From the NCBI RefSeq assembly GCF_019578655.1, contig NC_063256.1:26832342-26896341 (forward strand): a stretch of 64,000 nucleotides of DNA, written 5' to 3'. A program made the translations under genes and the position numbers. The notes under the pieces were generated by a model. The model had not been told where the DNA came from, ran no database searches, and saw nothing but the letters and a program-made list of their open reading frames with translations. Shown here piece after piece: positions 1 to 11,448 of the stretch. Each line of letters begins with the position of its first letter. Position 1 is the first letter of the stretch. This stretch comes from Ricinus communis (lineage: Eukaryota > Streptophyta > Magnoliopsida > Malpighiales > Euphorbiaceae).

Positions 1-1237
1 GTGCTAATTCCATCCAATTGTAATCATGATCATAGGCTAAAATATCAATTCTTCTATTCAAGTACTTAGTCTACTTATTTGAAAAAGCCGTAATAAGTAT
101 AATTCTCCTAATATAATTGACTCAAACCCAACATCCAAATTAAAACTCACCATTAGTCAACTAGGCACGATAGCGTTCCATATCAACTTAATGATAGCAT
201 TAAGTATAATGAGAATGACTAAACCAACATTAATTAATTGAGATAACTGCAATTGAAATAACCTTGTTCCTTTATTTCCCTAGAGCCTATCATGCAAGCT
301 ATGTAATTCGAATAAGTCGCAATCACACACACATGAGCCAGCTCCTTGCTACTTGTGTCAATCGTTCATGACAATTATGGATCACAAACTCAAAGTTTAG
401 CAATAGAAAAAATCAATATCAAAGTTGAGTCGTCAGTTCAATCAATATCAATAATTCATAAATAATAAGAATAAGAAATAAAGAATACTTGAATTAAAGA
501 AGAATTCTGTTAAGCACAAAGCCTCACAAAATCACAATTGGAATTTATTCACTCTTGAATTAGAAACTAAAAACTTAGCCACTCATGGTGGAGTAAGAAT
601 TCATAAGGATTGTAGAGAATAGAAGAAGAATAAGAATCTCAATTATCCAGCCCCCATTTACTTGGTAGAACTAGCCTCCTTATATAGGAAGTTAAACCTA
701 AACCCTAATAAGAGAATCCTTATTAAAAAGAAATAAACTTCCTATATGATCTTATCCCTATAAGGAAGGATAAGATAAAGAGTAATCTAAACACATTAAA
801 ATCCTAATACATGGGAGAAAGTTCTCTTTATCCAACACTTCAAAAAAAAGGTAATTAACTAGGGATAAATCCACCACAAATTAATCTCTGAAAATTTCAA
901 AGCTCTCTTTTGCATCTTTTAGCAGCTCATGGGACGCAAGGCGTGGTCACGCCTTGTTGACAGTAGTCTTCTACACAGATTTCTGGGGAGCTCATGGGCT
1001 GTAAGGCGTGGTCACGCCTTGTCGACAGTAATCTTCTATGCAGATTTCTGCATCTCCGCCAAAGACTTGGTTTTTGACAAATGATGACTCAAAACATGTC
1101 TTTAGGCTGAATTTTGCTCCATCCTTGATATTTCATCACTTAAGTCAGAATAAACAGAATTTCCATAATTAAGTACATTATTCAACCAAATTGCAAGGGA
1201 ATTAAACACAATAAATATAACTATTTGTGACCTATCA
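1..1237 (-). repeat. Candidate reverse-oriented LTR (gypsy type), left end outside the window
   Basis: No gene is visible here. Read on the minus strand, the segment starts at 1237 with TGATAGGTCACAAATAG, a TG-type LTR start. It has a TATA-like stretch near 681..700 beside a run rich in AACCCTAA, and it has palindromic repeats in its U3-like part, as the Athila LTRs further right do. No primer site or purine tract could be placed beside the 1237 end, and the other end lies before base 1. It could be a solo or truncated LTR. The LTR nature is inferred from layout, not from a matched partner copy. Confidence 0.4.
924..1050. repeat. 65-bp direct duplication carrying a near-perfect palindrome
   Basis: Two adjacent units with period 65 start at AGCTCATGGG (924 and 989). 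Each holds the hairpin-like core GGCGTGGTCACGCC (palindromes 937..956 and 1002..1021), then a shared segment ending CAGATTTCTG. The arms pair as AAGGCGTG with CACGCCTT. Confidence 0.8.
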
Positions 1238-1339
1238 AATACAAAATGGCCAAATAAGTCCATCACTGACATGATCAATAGGCTTCTCACCATCATTATC
1301 AACATAAGGAAACTTGGCAAGCATTATGAGCTTAAAAAC

Positions 1340-1939
1340 ACCAATAATAAAATCCTTAGAAGTCTTCTTTTGGATAAATATGGTGCTAGAGTGGGTAGCA
1401 TTGAAGAGACAAATGAGGACCTTAGTATAGATACACTAGTTGCATCTTAAAGACCACCTCTTATGAGACATGGACTTGGGTTTAGTGGAGCTTCCTCATC
1501 CATATCTCCAACATCTCATAATATAATTTTTATTAAGGCCACTCACCTCTAAAGGTTGAGAGAGCTTCTAAAGGAGTTTCAAATGGCAAAGCATACACTA
1601 AGCCTCCCACTCAAAAAAGAAAGGGATGGCATCACAAGTTCCAAAGGCTAAGCCTAAAGGAACAAAACATGCATTCATGTATAGATAATCAAAAGTTAAT
1701 AAAAGTTGTCCATGCATATGCAATGACAATGTGAATAATGTGAAGTCCAAATCTCAAGCAAAAGCAAAGCAGACTAATTATTATTCTTCTCAAACTTCAA
1801 AGATCACTTATTGCGATTACATGAGAGTTTGATATATAAATGTCAAATGAAAAATAAGGAAAATGCACCTCTTAATGGATAACACTTCCAATGCTAACTC
1901 CAAAAGACCTAACCTTGTTTGGGTATCTAAAACCAAGTG
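1340..1939 (+). pseudogene. Copia gag remnant (C-terminal part)
   Basis: Short in-frame pieces resemble the end of Sirevirus gag. There is an acidic stretch near 1390..1450, a lysine-rich part near 1610..1750, a damaged zinc-knuckle-like segment near 1805..1850 (first cysteine kept), and a tail ending near 1938 in LVWVSKTK, the usual gag-protease junction of this group. The frame changes several times and no long ORF remains. The call rests mainly on position just upstream of a clear copia protease. Confidence 0.5.
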
Positions 1940-1960
1940 ATTTTTTACTTTCTTTTATGG

Positions 1961-2265
1961 ATGTGTCTTAAGTCCATAAGCACAAGTCTTTGGTGTGTTG
2001 ATAATGGATGTTCAAGGCACATGACAAGAAACAAGAGCCTCTTTGTGAATGTCAAAAACTATGATGGAGGCAAATTCATATTTGGTAATGATGTCAAGGG
2101 TAAGGTAATTGGCATTGATTCTATTAGTAAAGATAATCAATCTTTTATTGATGATATTTTCCTAGTTGATAGGTTAAAGCATAATTTGTTAAGTGTAAGT
2201 CAATTGTGTGACAAAGGTAATAAGGTCACTTTTGACTCCATGGATGCTATGTCAATACCTTAGTG
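1961..2265 (+). pseudogene. Copia aspartic protease remnant
   Basis: The protease would cleave the Gag-Pol polyprotein inside the particle. The frame from 1937 carries WCVDNGCSRHM, the usual copia motif W-x-x-D-S-G-C-S-x-H-M, but with Asn where Ser normally follows the catalytic Asp. Downstream are the conserved FGND and HNLLSVSQLC segments. The frame stops near 2265 before the integrase region, so protease and integrase are no longer joined. The domain is certain; the loss of activity is inferred. Confidence 0.85.
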
Positions 2266-2340
2266 AATGACAAAGTAGTGTAAAAAGGAGAAAAAAGTGG
2301 TAATAACTAGTCAATTGACCTATACAAAGTTGCTAACCAA

Positions 2341-3440
2341 TCTTTCAAGCGTTTTGTGTCTATTAATAATGAATCTTGGCTATGGCATAGAAGACTTGGT
2401 CATGCAAGTATGGAGCTTCTACTTAAGTTAGCTAAAAAGGAGCTAGTGAAAGGACTTCCTAAGATGAAGTTCATCAAGAACAAACCTTGTGAGCCATGTC
2501 CAATGGGAAAACAACACCTATCATCATTCAAATCCAATAACATTATAAGTACTTCTAGACCACTCAAACTACTACATATAGATTTATTTGGACCAACTAG
2601 AGTAGCTAGTTTGGATGAAAAGTCATATGCATTTATTATTGTTGATGGCTACTCTAGATTTACTTGGGTTAATTCCTTGCTCATAAGAATGAAGCTTTTA
2701 ATATTTTCAAAACTTTTGCAAAACATGTTCAAAATGGAAAATGATAATTGATTTCCTTAATAAGAAGTGATCATGGAAAGAAATTTGAAAATGGTCTATT
2801 TGAAAATCTTTACAAAGAAATTGGAATTTTCACAACTTTTCATCTCTTAGGGCACCATAATAAAATGGGGTTGTGGAGAGGAAAAAATAGAACACTAGTG
2901 GAAATGGCTAGAACAGTACTCAATGAGTATAAACTTCCCTCTTAGTTTTGGGTAAAAGTTGTTAACACTAGTTGTTATGTTGCAAATAGAGTTTTTAGAA
3001 GACCTTTGTTGAATAAAACTTCTTATGAGCTTTGGATGGAAGAAAGACTAAGGTTTCATATTTTAGAATGTTTGGATGCTACTACATTTTGAATACCAAG
3101 GAAAATCTTGGGAAATTTGACTCTAAAACTGATATAAAAAATTTCCTAGGCTATTCCATATCAAGCAAAGTTTATAGAATCTTCAATAGACGTACTTTAA
3201 TAGTTGAAGAGTCTATGAATGTTATTTTTGATGAGTCAAGCAAGCTTGATCCTGGAAAAGGTATTTGTGTGAATGAACTTGTAGGTGCATTTGAGGAGCT
3301 TAAAGTCAATCTTGATGATCCATCAAAAGGAATTAAAGAATCCATTAAGGACAATTAAAAGAGCCAACCAAGAAATGATGCAACCCAAGAACCTTAAATT
3401 ATAAGGAATTAGCAGAGTCTTCCCAAGGAATAAAGCTTTA
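2341..3440 (+). pseudogene. Copia GAG-pre-integrase and integrase remnant
   Basis: Three successive frames (2356..2751, 2748..2945, 3032..3358) hold the pre-integrase zinc-binding region (LWHRRLGHAS, then CEPCPMGKQ), the first catalytic Asp in HIDLFGPT, the second Asp in IRSDHGKKFE, and the C-terminal part with FRMFGCYYIL. The usual third catalytic Glu region near 2870..2890 is altered. A TAG interrupts at 2943 where Gln is usual (PSQFW in relatives). Integrase would join element DNA to the host chromosome; this copy is broken at least three times. Confidence 0.85.
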
Positions 3441-3479
3441 AAAATGATCACCCACCTACTCAAGTCATTGGAGCCTTAT

Positions 3480-5060
3480 CAAAGGGTGTAAGTACTCATT
3501 TTAAACTTGTGGCATTGAATAATCTAGTCTTTGTTTCTCAATTTGAACAAAGAACTATTAATGAGGCTCTAAGTGATGAAAGTTGGGTAATTGCTATACA
3601 AGATAAAAATTAACCAATTTGAGAGAAACAAAGTATAGGAACTTGTTCCTAGAACTAAAGACCACCAAATTATTGGGTGAAAATGGGTACTTAGAAACAA
3701 GTTAGATGAGCAAAGCTCTATCACTAGGAAAAGCTAGATTGGTTGCTTGAGGTTACAACTAAGAAGGCATTGATTATCATGAGACCTTTGCTCCAGTCAC
3801 TAAATTAGAAGCCATTAGAATACTCTTAGCTTATGCATGTCATATAAACTTTAAGTTATTTCAAATGGATATGAAAAGTGCATTTTTAAATGGTTGCATT
3901 GAAGAGAAAGTTTATGTTGAACAAACTCCAAGTTTTGAAAATCGTAAGTTTCCAAGTCATGTCTTTAAGTTGACTAAAGCCTTATATGGTTTAAAACAAG
4001 CCTCTAGAGCTTGGTATGAAAGGCTTAGTTCATTTTTTATTGAAAATGGATTTTCAAAAGGAAAAGTTGACACTACTTTATTTGTAAAGAAACACAAGCA
4101 TGATACTCTCATTGTACAAATTTATATTGATGACATTGTGTCGGTGCTACTAATAAATTACTTTGAAAGGATTTTGCTAAGTGTATGACTATGGAATTGA
4201 GATGAGTATGATGAAAGAGCTCAAATTCTTTCTTGGTCTCCAATTCAAGCAAAGCAAGGATGAAATATTCATCGACCAATCCAAGTACACTAAAGAACTT
4301 CTAAAGAAATTTGAGATGGATGGTTGCAAAGGAGCCAAGACTCCCATGAGTGTCACAATAAAATTGGACAAAGAAGAGAAAGGTAAGAGTGTGAATGAAA
4401 AGCTCTATAAAGGTATGATTAGTTAACTCTTATATTTAACCACCTCTAGACCCGATATCATATATAGTGTTTATCTTTGTTCTAGATTTCAATCAAGTCC
4501 TAAAGAGTCTCATAAAAATATTGTCAAAAGAATTTTGAAGTATTTGCATGGCACATTGCATTTAGGACTATGGTATTCTAGAAATTCATCTTTTGATGTA
4601 ATTAGTTATTCGAATGCCGATTATGCGGGAAGTCTTTTAGATAGGAAGAGCACTTTCAGAACTTTTCATGTTTAGTGTCTTGGTTTAGTAACAAATAAGT
4701 TTTGGTTGCTCTCTCAATCACGGAAGTTGAATATGTAGTGGCGGGATGTTATTACACTTAAATCCTACAGATGAAGCAACAAATAAAAGATTGGGAGAGA
4801 GGTTGATCATATTCCTATAAAATGTGACAACATAAGTGCTATAAATCTTTCAAAGAACCCCATTCAACATTCTAGAAGTAAACATATAGATATTAGACAT
4901 CATTTTTTAAGAGATCATATGCAAAATGGCGATTATGTATTGGAATTTATTGATATAACAAACCAACTTGCCGATATCTATACAAAACCCCTAAATGAGG
5001 AAAGATTAAGCTACAACAAAAGAGAATTAGGAATGATTGATGGAAGTACTCTAGATTAGC
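3480..5060 (+). pseudogene. Copia reverse transcriptase and RNase H remnant
   Basis: RT motifs appear in order: a damaged ARLVARGY-type start near 3735, FAPVTKLEAIR at about 3787, MDMKSAFLNG at 3865, LTKALYGLKQASRAWY near 3970, and the catalytic box YIDDI near 4123..4137 (YVDD in most relatives). RNase H follows with an ADYAG motif near 4617 and an end resembling NQLADIYTKPL near 4960..4992. TGA and TAA near 3748 and 3762, TAA at 4423 and TAG near 4674 break the frame, and at least one frameshift lies near 4150. Confidence 0.85.
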
Positions 5061-5649
5061 TTTACTTTAGTTCTCTTAATTCTCAAAGATTGAATTTCTT
5101 TATTGAATGTTTTGATGTGCTTTATATGCTCTACTTAGTACATTTTCATTCATCTCTCTATTTTGTCTCATTTGAGTATTGCAATTTTGTTTGTCATATG
5201 AGATTCGCCTTAACTCATTATGCAATTTCATGTGATCAAGTATACTTTTGCATAAACTCAAACTTATATATTTTCAACATTTTATGAAACGTGCGCTCGC
5301 GGTTCAGAAGATCATTATTGGAAACTAGCCTTAAAAAGCGTGCACACGATTCTGAAGCGTGATCGCAGCTTTGCTTAAAAATAGTCGTTGTGACTCAATA
5401 ATGCATGATCGTGCTTGTCAAGAGCACCTGAACTCATGCTCAATGTCTTCAAAAATATAGTCATTACTACATTTCGTCAAAATGATTTCTAAGTTAAATA
5501 TAACCATTTTAGCCAGTTTTCTCATCCTCCTAAGGCTATATAATGGATATTCTTAAGGCATTCATTACTTTTTGGAAGCATTCTTTCATTTTCTCAACAT
5601 CTCTTCATCTTTCTTTTCAAAAGCTTGTCATCTTCTTCACTTCTTCATT
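5061..5649 (+). other. Spacer between copia pol and the envelope-like ORF
   Basis: No gene is supported. A 65-codon open frame (5090..5287) is hydrophobic but matches nothing I recognise. Short GC-richer pieces such as CGTGCGCTCGCGGTTC (from 5290) stand out from the AT-rich surroundings. In Sireviruses a spacer of this kind separates pol from the extra ORF. Confidence 0.4.
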
Positions 5650-6857
5650 TTTAACCAAGATGAAGGCAAGAAGATCAGTTGGAAAAGGTCCTTCCTCCTT
5701 CAAACAATTTAAGAAATGATGAAAGGGATTGATAATGAGGCAAGGATCAATTTCATGACAATAGAAAGAAAAGAGGTTCAAGCAAATAGGTTCTTTAATG
5801 AAGAGACCCTTTAAAAGCTAGGGATTGATCAAGAAGTATCTACTCTTCTAGACAATATAATCTTGAAACCATTATTTCTACCCCAATCTTTAGAGGTGGG
5901 CTATGAAAACCTCACTAAAGAATTCCTTTCCTCTTTAGTGATCAATAAAAAAGGAGATGGGGATGATTTCTATGGGATATAATTTAGGATGTTTAAAGAG
6001 AAACAAACCTTATCAAGGACCTAATTCTCCTCTATCTTTGGGCTTTAAGAGAGAGGCTCTATGAGAATTATTAAAAATATAGTGGAAATGCCTCTCTCTC
6101 CTTCCCAACTTTGGAGACAAATTTTTACAAAGGAAACCCACTCCAAAGATTCTCTCTAAATATCTGAAATCCCTCTCTCATTGGGTAGTTCATAGGATGG
6201 TGGCTTCCAACATTCATGCTAGAGATAATGGGGTGGAAAAAGTGCCTCAAGCATATCTTCTTTTTCTCTATGCTATGATCCATGGCAAGAGGATTCTCAC
6301 TAAAATTCTTTCTTGATCACGTCTTTCACCTTGGGAATACCTATAAAGGTGTTAGTCTTGTCTCCTTCCACATCACCAAAATAGCCAAGCATCTCCAACT
6401 TCTAAGCCCTCTTAATAAAACCTATCTCACTCCACCAATAGCCTTAATTTCCATAGGAATACCATTCTTTGAGCATATTACAGTCATTAGGATAAGTTCA
6501 AAATGGAAAGTTGATGGAGAGTTTTTCTTGCTCATTGAGGATTATGTGGATGATAGGAAGAATAGGAAAAAGGATCGTAGGATTCCTAGTGAACCCACTA
6601 CTTCTACTTTTGAGGGTCAAACTTCTCTTTTCTTTGAGGAAAAAGCTCTTAAGCAAATTGAGAGGACTTGGAACTATCTTCACCATTTACATGCGGATCT
6701 TGTGGAAATTCAAAAATTGTATAAGCTTCTCTTATGTCATCTTGAGGATTAGGAAGAAGAAGAAGAGGAAGAGGCTCAAGTCCCCACTACTCAAGCTGGA
6801 TCAAGTAGTGCTGCTAAAGGCAAAGAACCTATAGAAAAAGAAGAAGAAGAAGATTAA
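5650..6857 (+). pseudogene. Envelope-like / plant transposon domain ORF of the Sirevirus-like element
   Basis: The region begins with ATG at 5660 and runs through several frames. It resembles the conserved domain found in plant envelope-like ORFs downstream of pol: a segment like GDGDDFYGI...RMFKEKQTLS near 5950..6015, then YAMIHGKRIL near 6265, then a frame from 6282 to 6752 with FHITKIAKHLQLL. The end is Glu-rich (6750..6855) and likely coiled coil. At least three frameshifts are needed to join these pieces. The function of this protein family is not established. The assignment is by pattern and position and is moderately sure. Confidence 0.5.
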
Positions 6858-6860
6858 TTG

Positions 6861-8425
6861 TCAGTCTATCACTAACTAGAGAAGTAAGGCCAGTAACGCT
6901 CACAGTCCACAGTGACTCCCAACTAGTCGTGAATCAAGTGATTGGTGGGTTCATGTCAAAGGACTCAGAATGGTGAAATACTTAGACAAAGTGAAGAAGT
7001 AGTTGGCAGAGATAGAAGATCGAGGAATAAGCTGGGTCTTAGAGCATATACTAAGAGAAATCAACTTGGAGACCGATACCTTCTCCAAGGCAGCAATGGA
7101 AAGACAAGAGTTGCAAAGAGGGGTGATTCTCCAAGATTTTAAATCACCAAGCACTAAGGAGAGCAAAATACTGGAAATCACAAACCTAGGACGGATGAAA
7201 CCTGTAATAAAATGGCTGAAAGATGAAAAGGCCCCAGCAGACCCCAAAGAAGCCAGTAGACTGATACAAGCAGCCTCAGCATACATGTACAAAGATGGAG
7301 TTTTGTTCAAAAGATCGGCTACCCACTCTTGGCTGAGGTGTGTGACCCAAGAGAGGGAAGAATACATTCTAAGGGAGACTGGGAGCAGGTGGAGCCCATG
7401 AAGTTGTGGAGACAGTAGTCAGGAAAGCTTTACTACAAGGGTATTACTGGCTCACCATGGGAACAAATATCAAAGAATTAGTGAAGAAGTGTGACTAGTG
7501 CCAATTTCATGGAAAAATGATAAACATCCCTCCTACCTTATAGAGACTATTGGGCTTTGCATGGCCATTTTCTCAATAGGGCATTGACATTTTAGGTCAT
7601 TTCCTTCTACAACCAAATAAAGGAAGTTCTTGATTATGGCAGTAGACCACTTTACCAAATAGGTAAAGGCAGAGCTGGTCGCAACCATCACCCAATCCAA
7701 AATCACAAATTTTTCTATAGGAAGGTCATATGTTGTTTTGGAATACCCAAAAAGTTGGTTACAGACAATGACAAGTAGTTAGACAATGCAAAGTTAGAGG
7801 CACTTTGTCCGAATTTAGAAATCAAGCTACACTTCACCTTAGTTGCCTTTCCGTAGACCAATGGCATGACAGAAGTAACAAACAAGACCATCCTATAGGG
7901 CCTCAAGAAGAGACTTGAACAAGCAAAGGGCTAATAGGTGGATTAGCTTTACTATGTTCTCTGGTCATATCAAACAACTCCCAGATCTGCAACAGGAGAA
8001 ACTCCTTTCAAGCTTACTTTCAGGACTAAAGCGATCATACTAGTGGAGATTAGAATTCTAAGCTACAAGCTTTCCCACTATGAGGAGAGCATGAATAATA
8101 AAGAGCTACGCACAAATCTTATTCTCTTGAAATAAATAATAGAGATGGCCAAGATCAAGTAAGAAGCCTACAAGTCGAGGATAGCTTGTTTCTTCAACAA
8201 AAAGGTGAGGACAAGGTTGTTCGCAAAGGGAGACCCAGTCTTAATAAGAGTTAACATTTGGCACGAAAACATAAGAGTTAGAAAACTTGGAGTAAATTGG
8301 GAAGGCCCATTTAAACAAGAGAAGGTGATAGGCTCAGCAACCTACAAGCTCTCCAACCGAAATGGTAAACTCCTACCGAGAACATGGAATGCACTGAATC
8401 TCAAAAGGTACTATCATCATATCAT
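6861..8425 (+). pseudogene. Tat-type RNase H and integrase remnant
   Basis: The segment opens with the second RNase H signature HSDSQLVVNQVIGG near 6905, typical of Tat elements. A frame at 7003..7401 then has the linker region and the integrase zinc-finger approach (RKALLQGYYWLTM near 7420 and CDxCQFHGK near 7490). The integrase core follows with a GIDILG Asp near 7580, TDNDK near 7760 and a Glu in GMTEVTNKT near 7863. The end (8205..8483) keeps the C-terminal GDPVLIR and WEGPF motifs. Stops are frequent, many at former Gln codons. It is not functional. Confidence 0.85.
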
Positions 8426-8521
8426 TTTGTTAAAATGTAACTGTAAAGTATGTATCAAGTCATTCAAGCCCACAGTTCAATGAACAACTTTTGTCCCTCA
8501 TATTGATTATAGAAGTTTTAC

Positions 8522-11345
8522 ATGTATTATGCTCGATCTTGCATTAAGCAAACTGGATGATCACCAGAACAAAATCAAAAATTTCTATAAGTATTATGTT
8601 TGGTCTTCCATTAAGTAGACCGAATGATCGCCAAAATGAAATCAAAAATATCTAGAAGTATTATTGTAACACCCCCATCACATACTAACCAATAAACATT
8701 AGCCAGGAAGCATACAAGCGTCGTAGAATATATACTACAGGTAGATAGGTCAATATGTAGGTTGTTAAGAATCCAGACACAAGGTTATTAAAATATAAAC
8801 ATATGATTATACTTAAACATCATTTAACAAGTATTACAAACATCTTCTTATGCCTTATAAGGCATACTTCCATATATATCACATAGCGCATACAAAAATG
8901 CATCGGGAGGAGACTTCACAAAACTGGCCCAACTTGGCGAATCGCTAAAAGCTAGACTTCGCATACAACCAACGGATGCACTACTATTTACAAACCTGAA
9001 AAGAAAAATTTTGGAGAGGGGTGAGCCTCCAGCTCGGTAAATAAATAATCAACATAATCTATATCACATACACTTAATACAATTTCCACCCAATCACATA
9101 ACTTTCCATGATATTCATAGTTTAGGTATAAAGTCATACCATTCTACTCAATTCATTACAACCATCATAGAAGAAATACAATTCAACAATTATGGTTAGT
9201 TCTCACGGCTTGTGGATCCCCTTTAATGTGCTGCTCCGCCTCATCCTCACATATCACACACGTAAGGCCTCGCCTCATCTCACATTATACACTTTTATAG
9301 CCTCTCTAGGCTTTAGCCTCCCAAGGCTTTATATATATATATCTTTTTTTCATAGGGGAATCCACCATTCACATGCACATATGCACTTAACATCACAATT
9401 CAATCATTTCACTTATATCATATTTCAGCAATAACAATTGTTCCACTCCACACCAATCATTTCCATCTCGGTCATTCAAACATAAACAATATTAAGCAAA
9501 ACGCAACCATTTGCGAACATTTGATTAAATATATGAACATAGCAAATATTAACTATTTACTTACTCAAAATATACTTATTCCTTTAGCATATAAGAACCT
9601 CCTTTCTCCACAACTTCCTTTCCAGGCCTTTGAGTACCTGTCAACACATTCATCAATTCACATTTCATGCATATTACAAATATTCATGTAAATGCGAGTT
9701 CTAATGCATTACAAGATCATCCCCTCTCTAATTCATAGGTCTAACTCTTCCTCTAAGACTCTCAATTACTGTTTTAATATCCTATAAACATTTCCCATCT
9801 AGTTAAATACCAATCTAACTCAAATTAACATCAATAAATTGCATAAAACTAATCTCCAACATTTCTGTTTTCTAGACAGAATTTAGTACCAAGGTATATT
9901 TATTGCTGGGCAAAATTGGCTTAATACAAAAATCTCATACTAAATTGACATATCCATTTATGCGTCTAGTTTCATCTCCAAGAAGAATTACTCAATTCCG
10001 ACTTCTATAGATTTAATTATTTTCAAATTACTGAGCAAGGGTCATACAGCTAGTTGTACCCGAGCAGCAATCTATTTGCTCAATTTAAGCAACCAAAACG
10101 GCAAAAATAGCAAAATCACAAAACTACAAAGTTATAGAGGACTCTCTAAACTTTCCATAGACACCAATTAAGCTTAATTTGGACTTATATAACCCATGTT
10201 ATGCCTAAAATACAGAACATCAAGGTTGCTGGAATTTTGACAGTTTTCTATCTTAACATACTTAAACTTAAATCAAGCTTAATCTTTATGCAATCATTCA
10301 ATACTCTACTAATTCATGATAATCAGACCTTTAATTAATCAATGAGACCATCAAATGAAGTTTTTCCAATTTGTAATCAAGAACCCTAATGGCGAATTTA
10401 TAACACTCAAGTAACAACTTACCAATTTCAGCTTTTGGGTTGCTAATATGCTTAAATCCTTTAGCTTTAGCTTGGCTCCTTCAATAGTTGGCAAAATCCT
10501 ATCTTAATCTTAAGTTTTCTAGGTATTCCACTCCTCTCTCTTATTCCAAATTTTGTGTTTTTGGCCATGTACGAATTTTAGAGAAATGAAGAGGTAAAAT
10601 GAGCTTACTCATGGTTCCAATTTCCAATATTCCTCTCTTAATGCCACCACCTACTAAACTATTTTTATCACCCTAAATTAATTCTTACTAACCATATATA
10701 GGTACTAACTTTTAATTGTATCTTTTAAGTCCAATCTATTTACCCAACCTTCAACTATTGGTTCAATTAAGTCTTAAGGCTTAATACACATAACCCAAGT
10801 ACTTAATCAACTTATCTAAATTAATAATCTAATATCATGCTTCTTATTCTCTACTTATAATTAATATATATATGTTCTCATAAAATAAAAATATCATTGA
10901 TATACCATCATATGCCCAATGATTAAATGTAAATGCACATAACATGGATGATGAGAAAATGCAGGCGTTACAATTATGCTCGGTCTTGCAATGAGCAAAC
11001 TGGATGATCACCATAATAAAATTGAAAATTGCCACGAGTAATATGCCCGGTCCTGCATTCAGCAAACCGGATGATCGTCGTACTGAAAGTGATAATTTCT
11101 ATAAGTATCTAAACCGATCCTGTATTGAGCAAAATGGATGACTGCTATAGCAAAATTAAGAATTTCTGCAAGTAATTTATTCGGTCCTATACCTGGTTCA
11201 GTAGTAATTTATTCGGTCATGCATCAAGTTGACCGGTTGATCGCTATAATAAAAATGAAAATTTCTACGAATAGCATACTTGATTTGGCAATAAGGAGGC
11301 CGGACGATCGCCATTGCAATTTTAAAATTAATAAACCGATAACGA
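8522..11345 (+). repeat. Tandem repeats (~67 bp) in the Tat 3' UTR, split by a solo LTR
   Basis: Units carry the pattern CTCGGTC-TTGCA-nTGAGCAAACnGGATGATCACC followed by an A-rich tail. About two units precede the insertion (8522..8664) and about five diverged units follow it (10973..11345). The left part stops in the middle of a unit at ATTAT, and the same unit resumes after 10972, so the array was continuous before the LTR landed. Hypervariable tandem repeats in this position are a known property of Tat elements. Confidence 0.8.
8665..10972 (-). mobile_element. Solo LTR of a gypsy-type element with 5-bp target duplication ATTAT
   Basis: The element is bounded by TGTAAC...GTTACA and flanked by perfect ATTAT copies (8660..8664 and 10973..10977). 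It is 2308 bp long and holds no coding domain; open frames such as 9192..9434 are chance. On the minus strand it would end GGGTGTTACA, the usual 3' LTR end in plant gypsy elements of the Tekay type, so the minus strand is preferred. The lineage is inferred; the boundaries are seen directly. LTR-LTR recombination, which leaves one LTR and one target duplication pair, explains it best. Confidence 0.75.
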
Positions 11346-11448
11346 AGAGAATCGAAAATGAGCATGAAAGCTCAATTATTCAAATTTTCAAAACCATAAA
11401 GGGAAACTTATTACAAACATGTTTCAGGGGGCATTCCCCCAAGTACTT

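Larger units (their letters stand above)
1340..6857 (+). mobile_element. Decayed Sirevirus-like Ty1/copia element with envelope-like 3' region
   Basis: Remnants of gag, protease, integrase, reverse transcriptase and RNase H follow in copia order (integrase before RT) on the plus strand. An envelope-like ORF lies downstream of pol, which is the layout of the Sirevirus (SIRE) group. No flanking LTR pair could be defined. The right border is set where Tat-type RNase H begins near 6858. Stops and frameshifts occur in every domain, so it cannot be autonomous. Confidence 0.8.

Noticed and set aside
1..1237. 5' LTR of the copia element that starts at 1340
   Set aside because: Its TG...CA polarity fits the minus strand, and no primer site is found between it and the plus-strand gag remnant.
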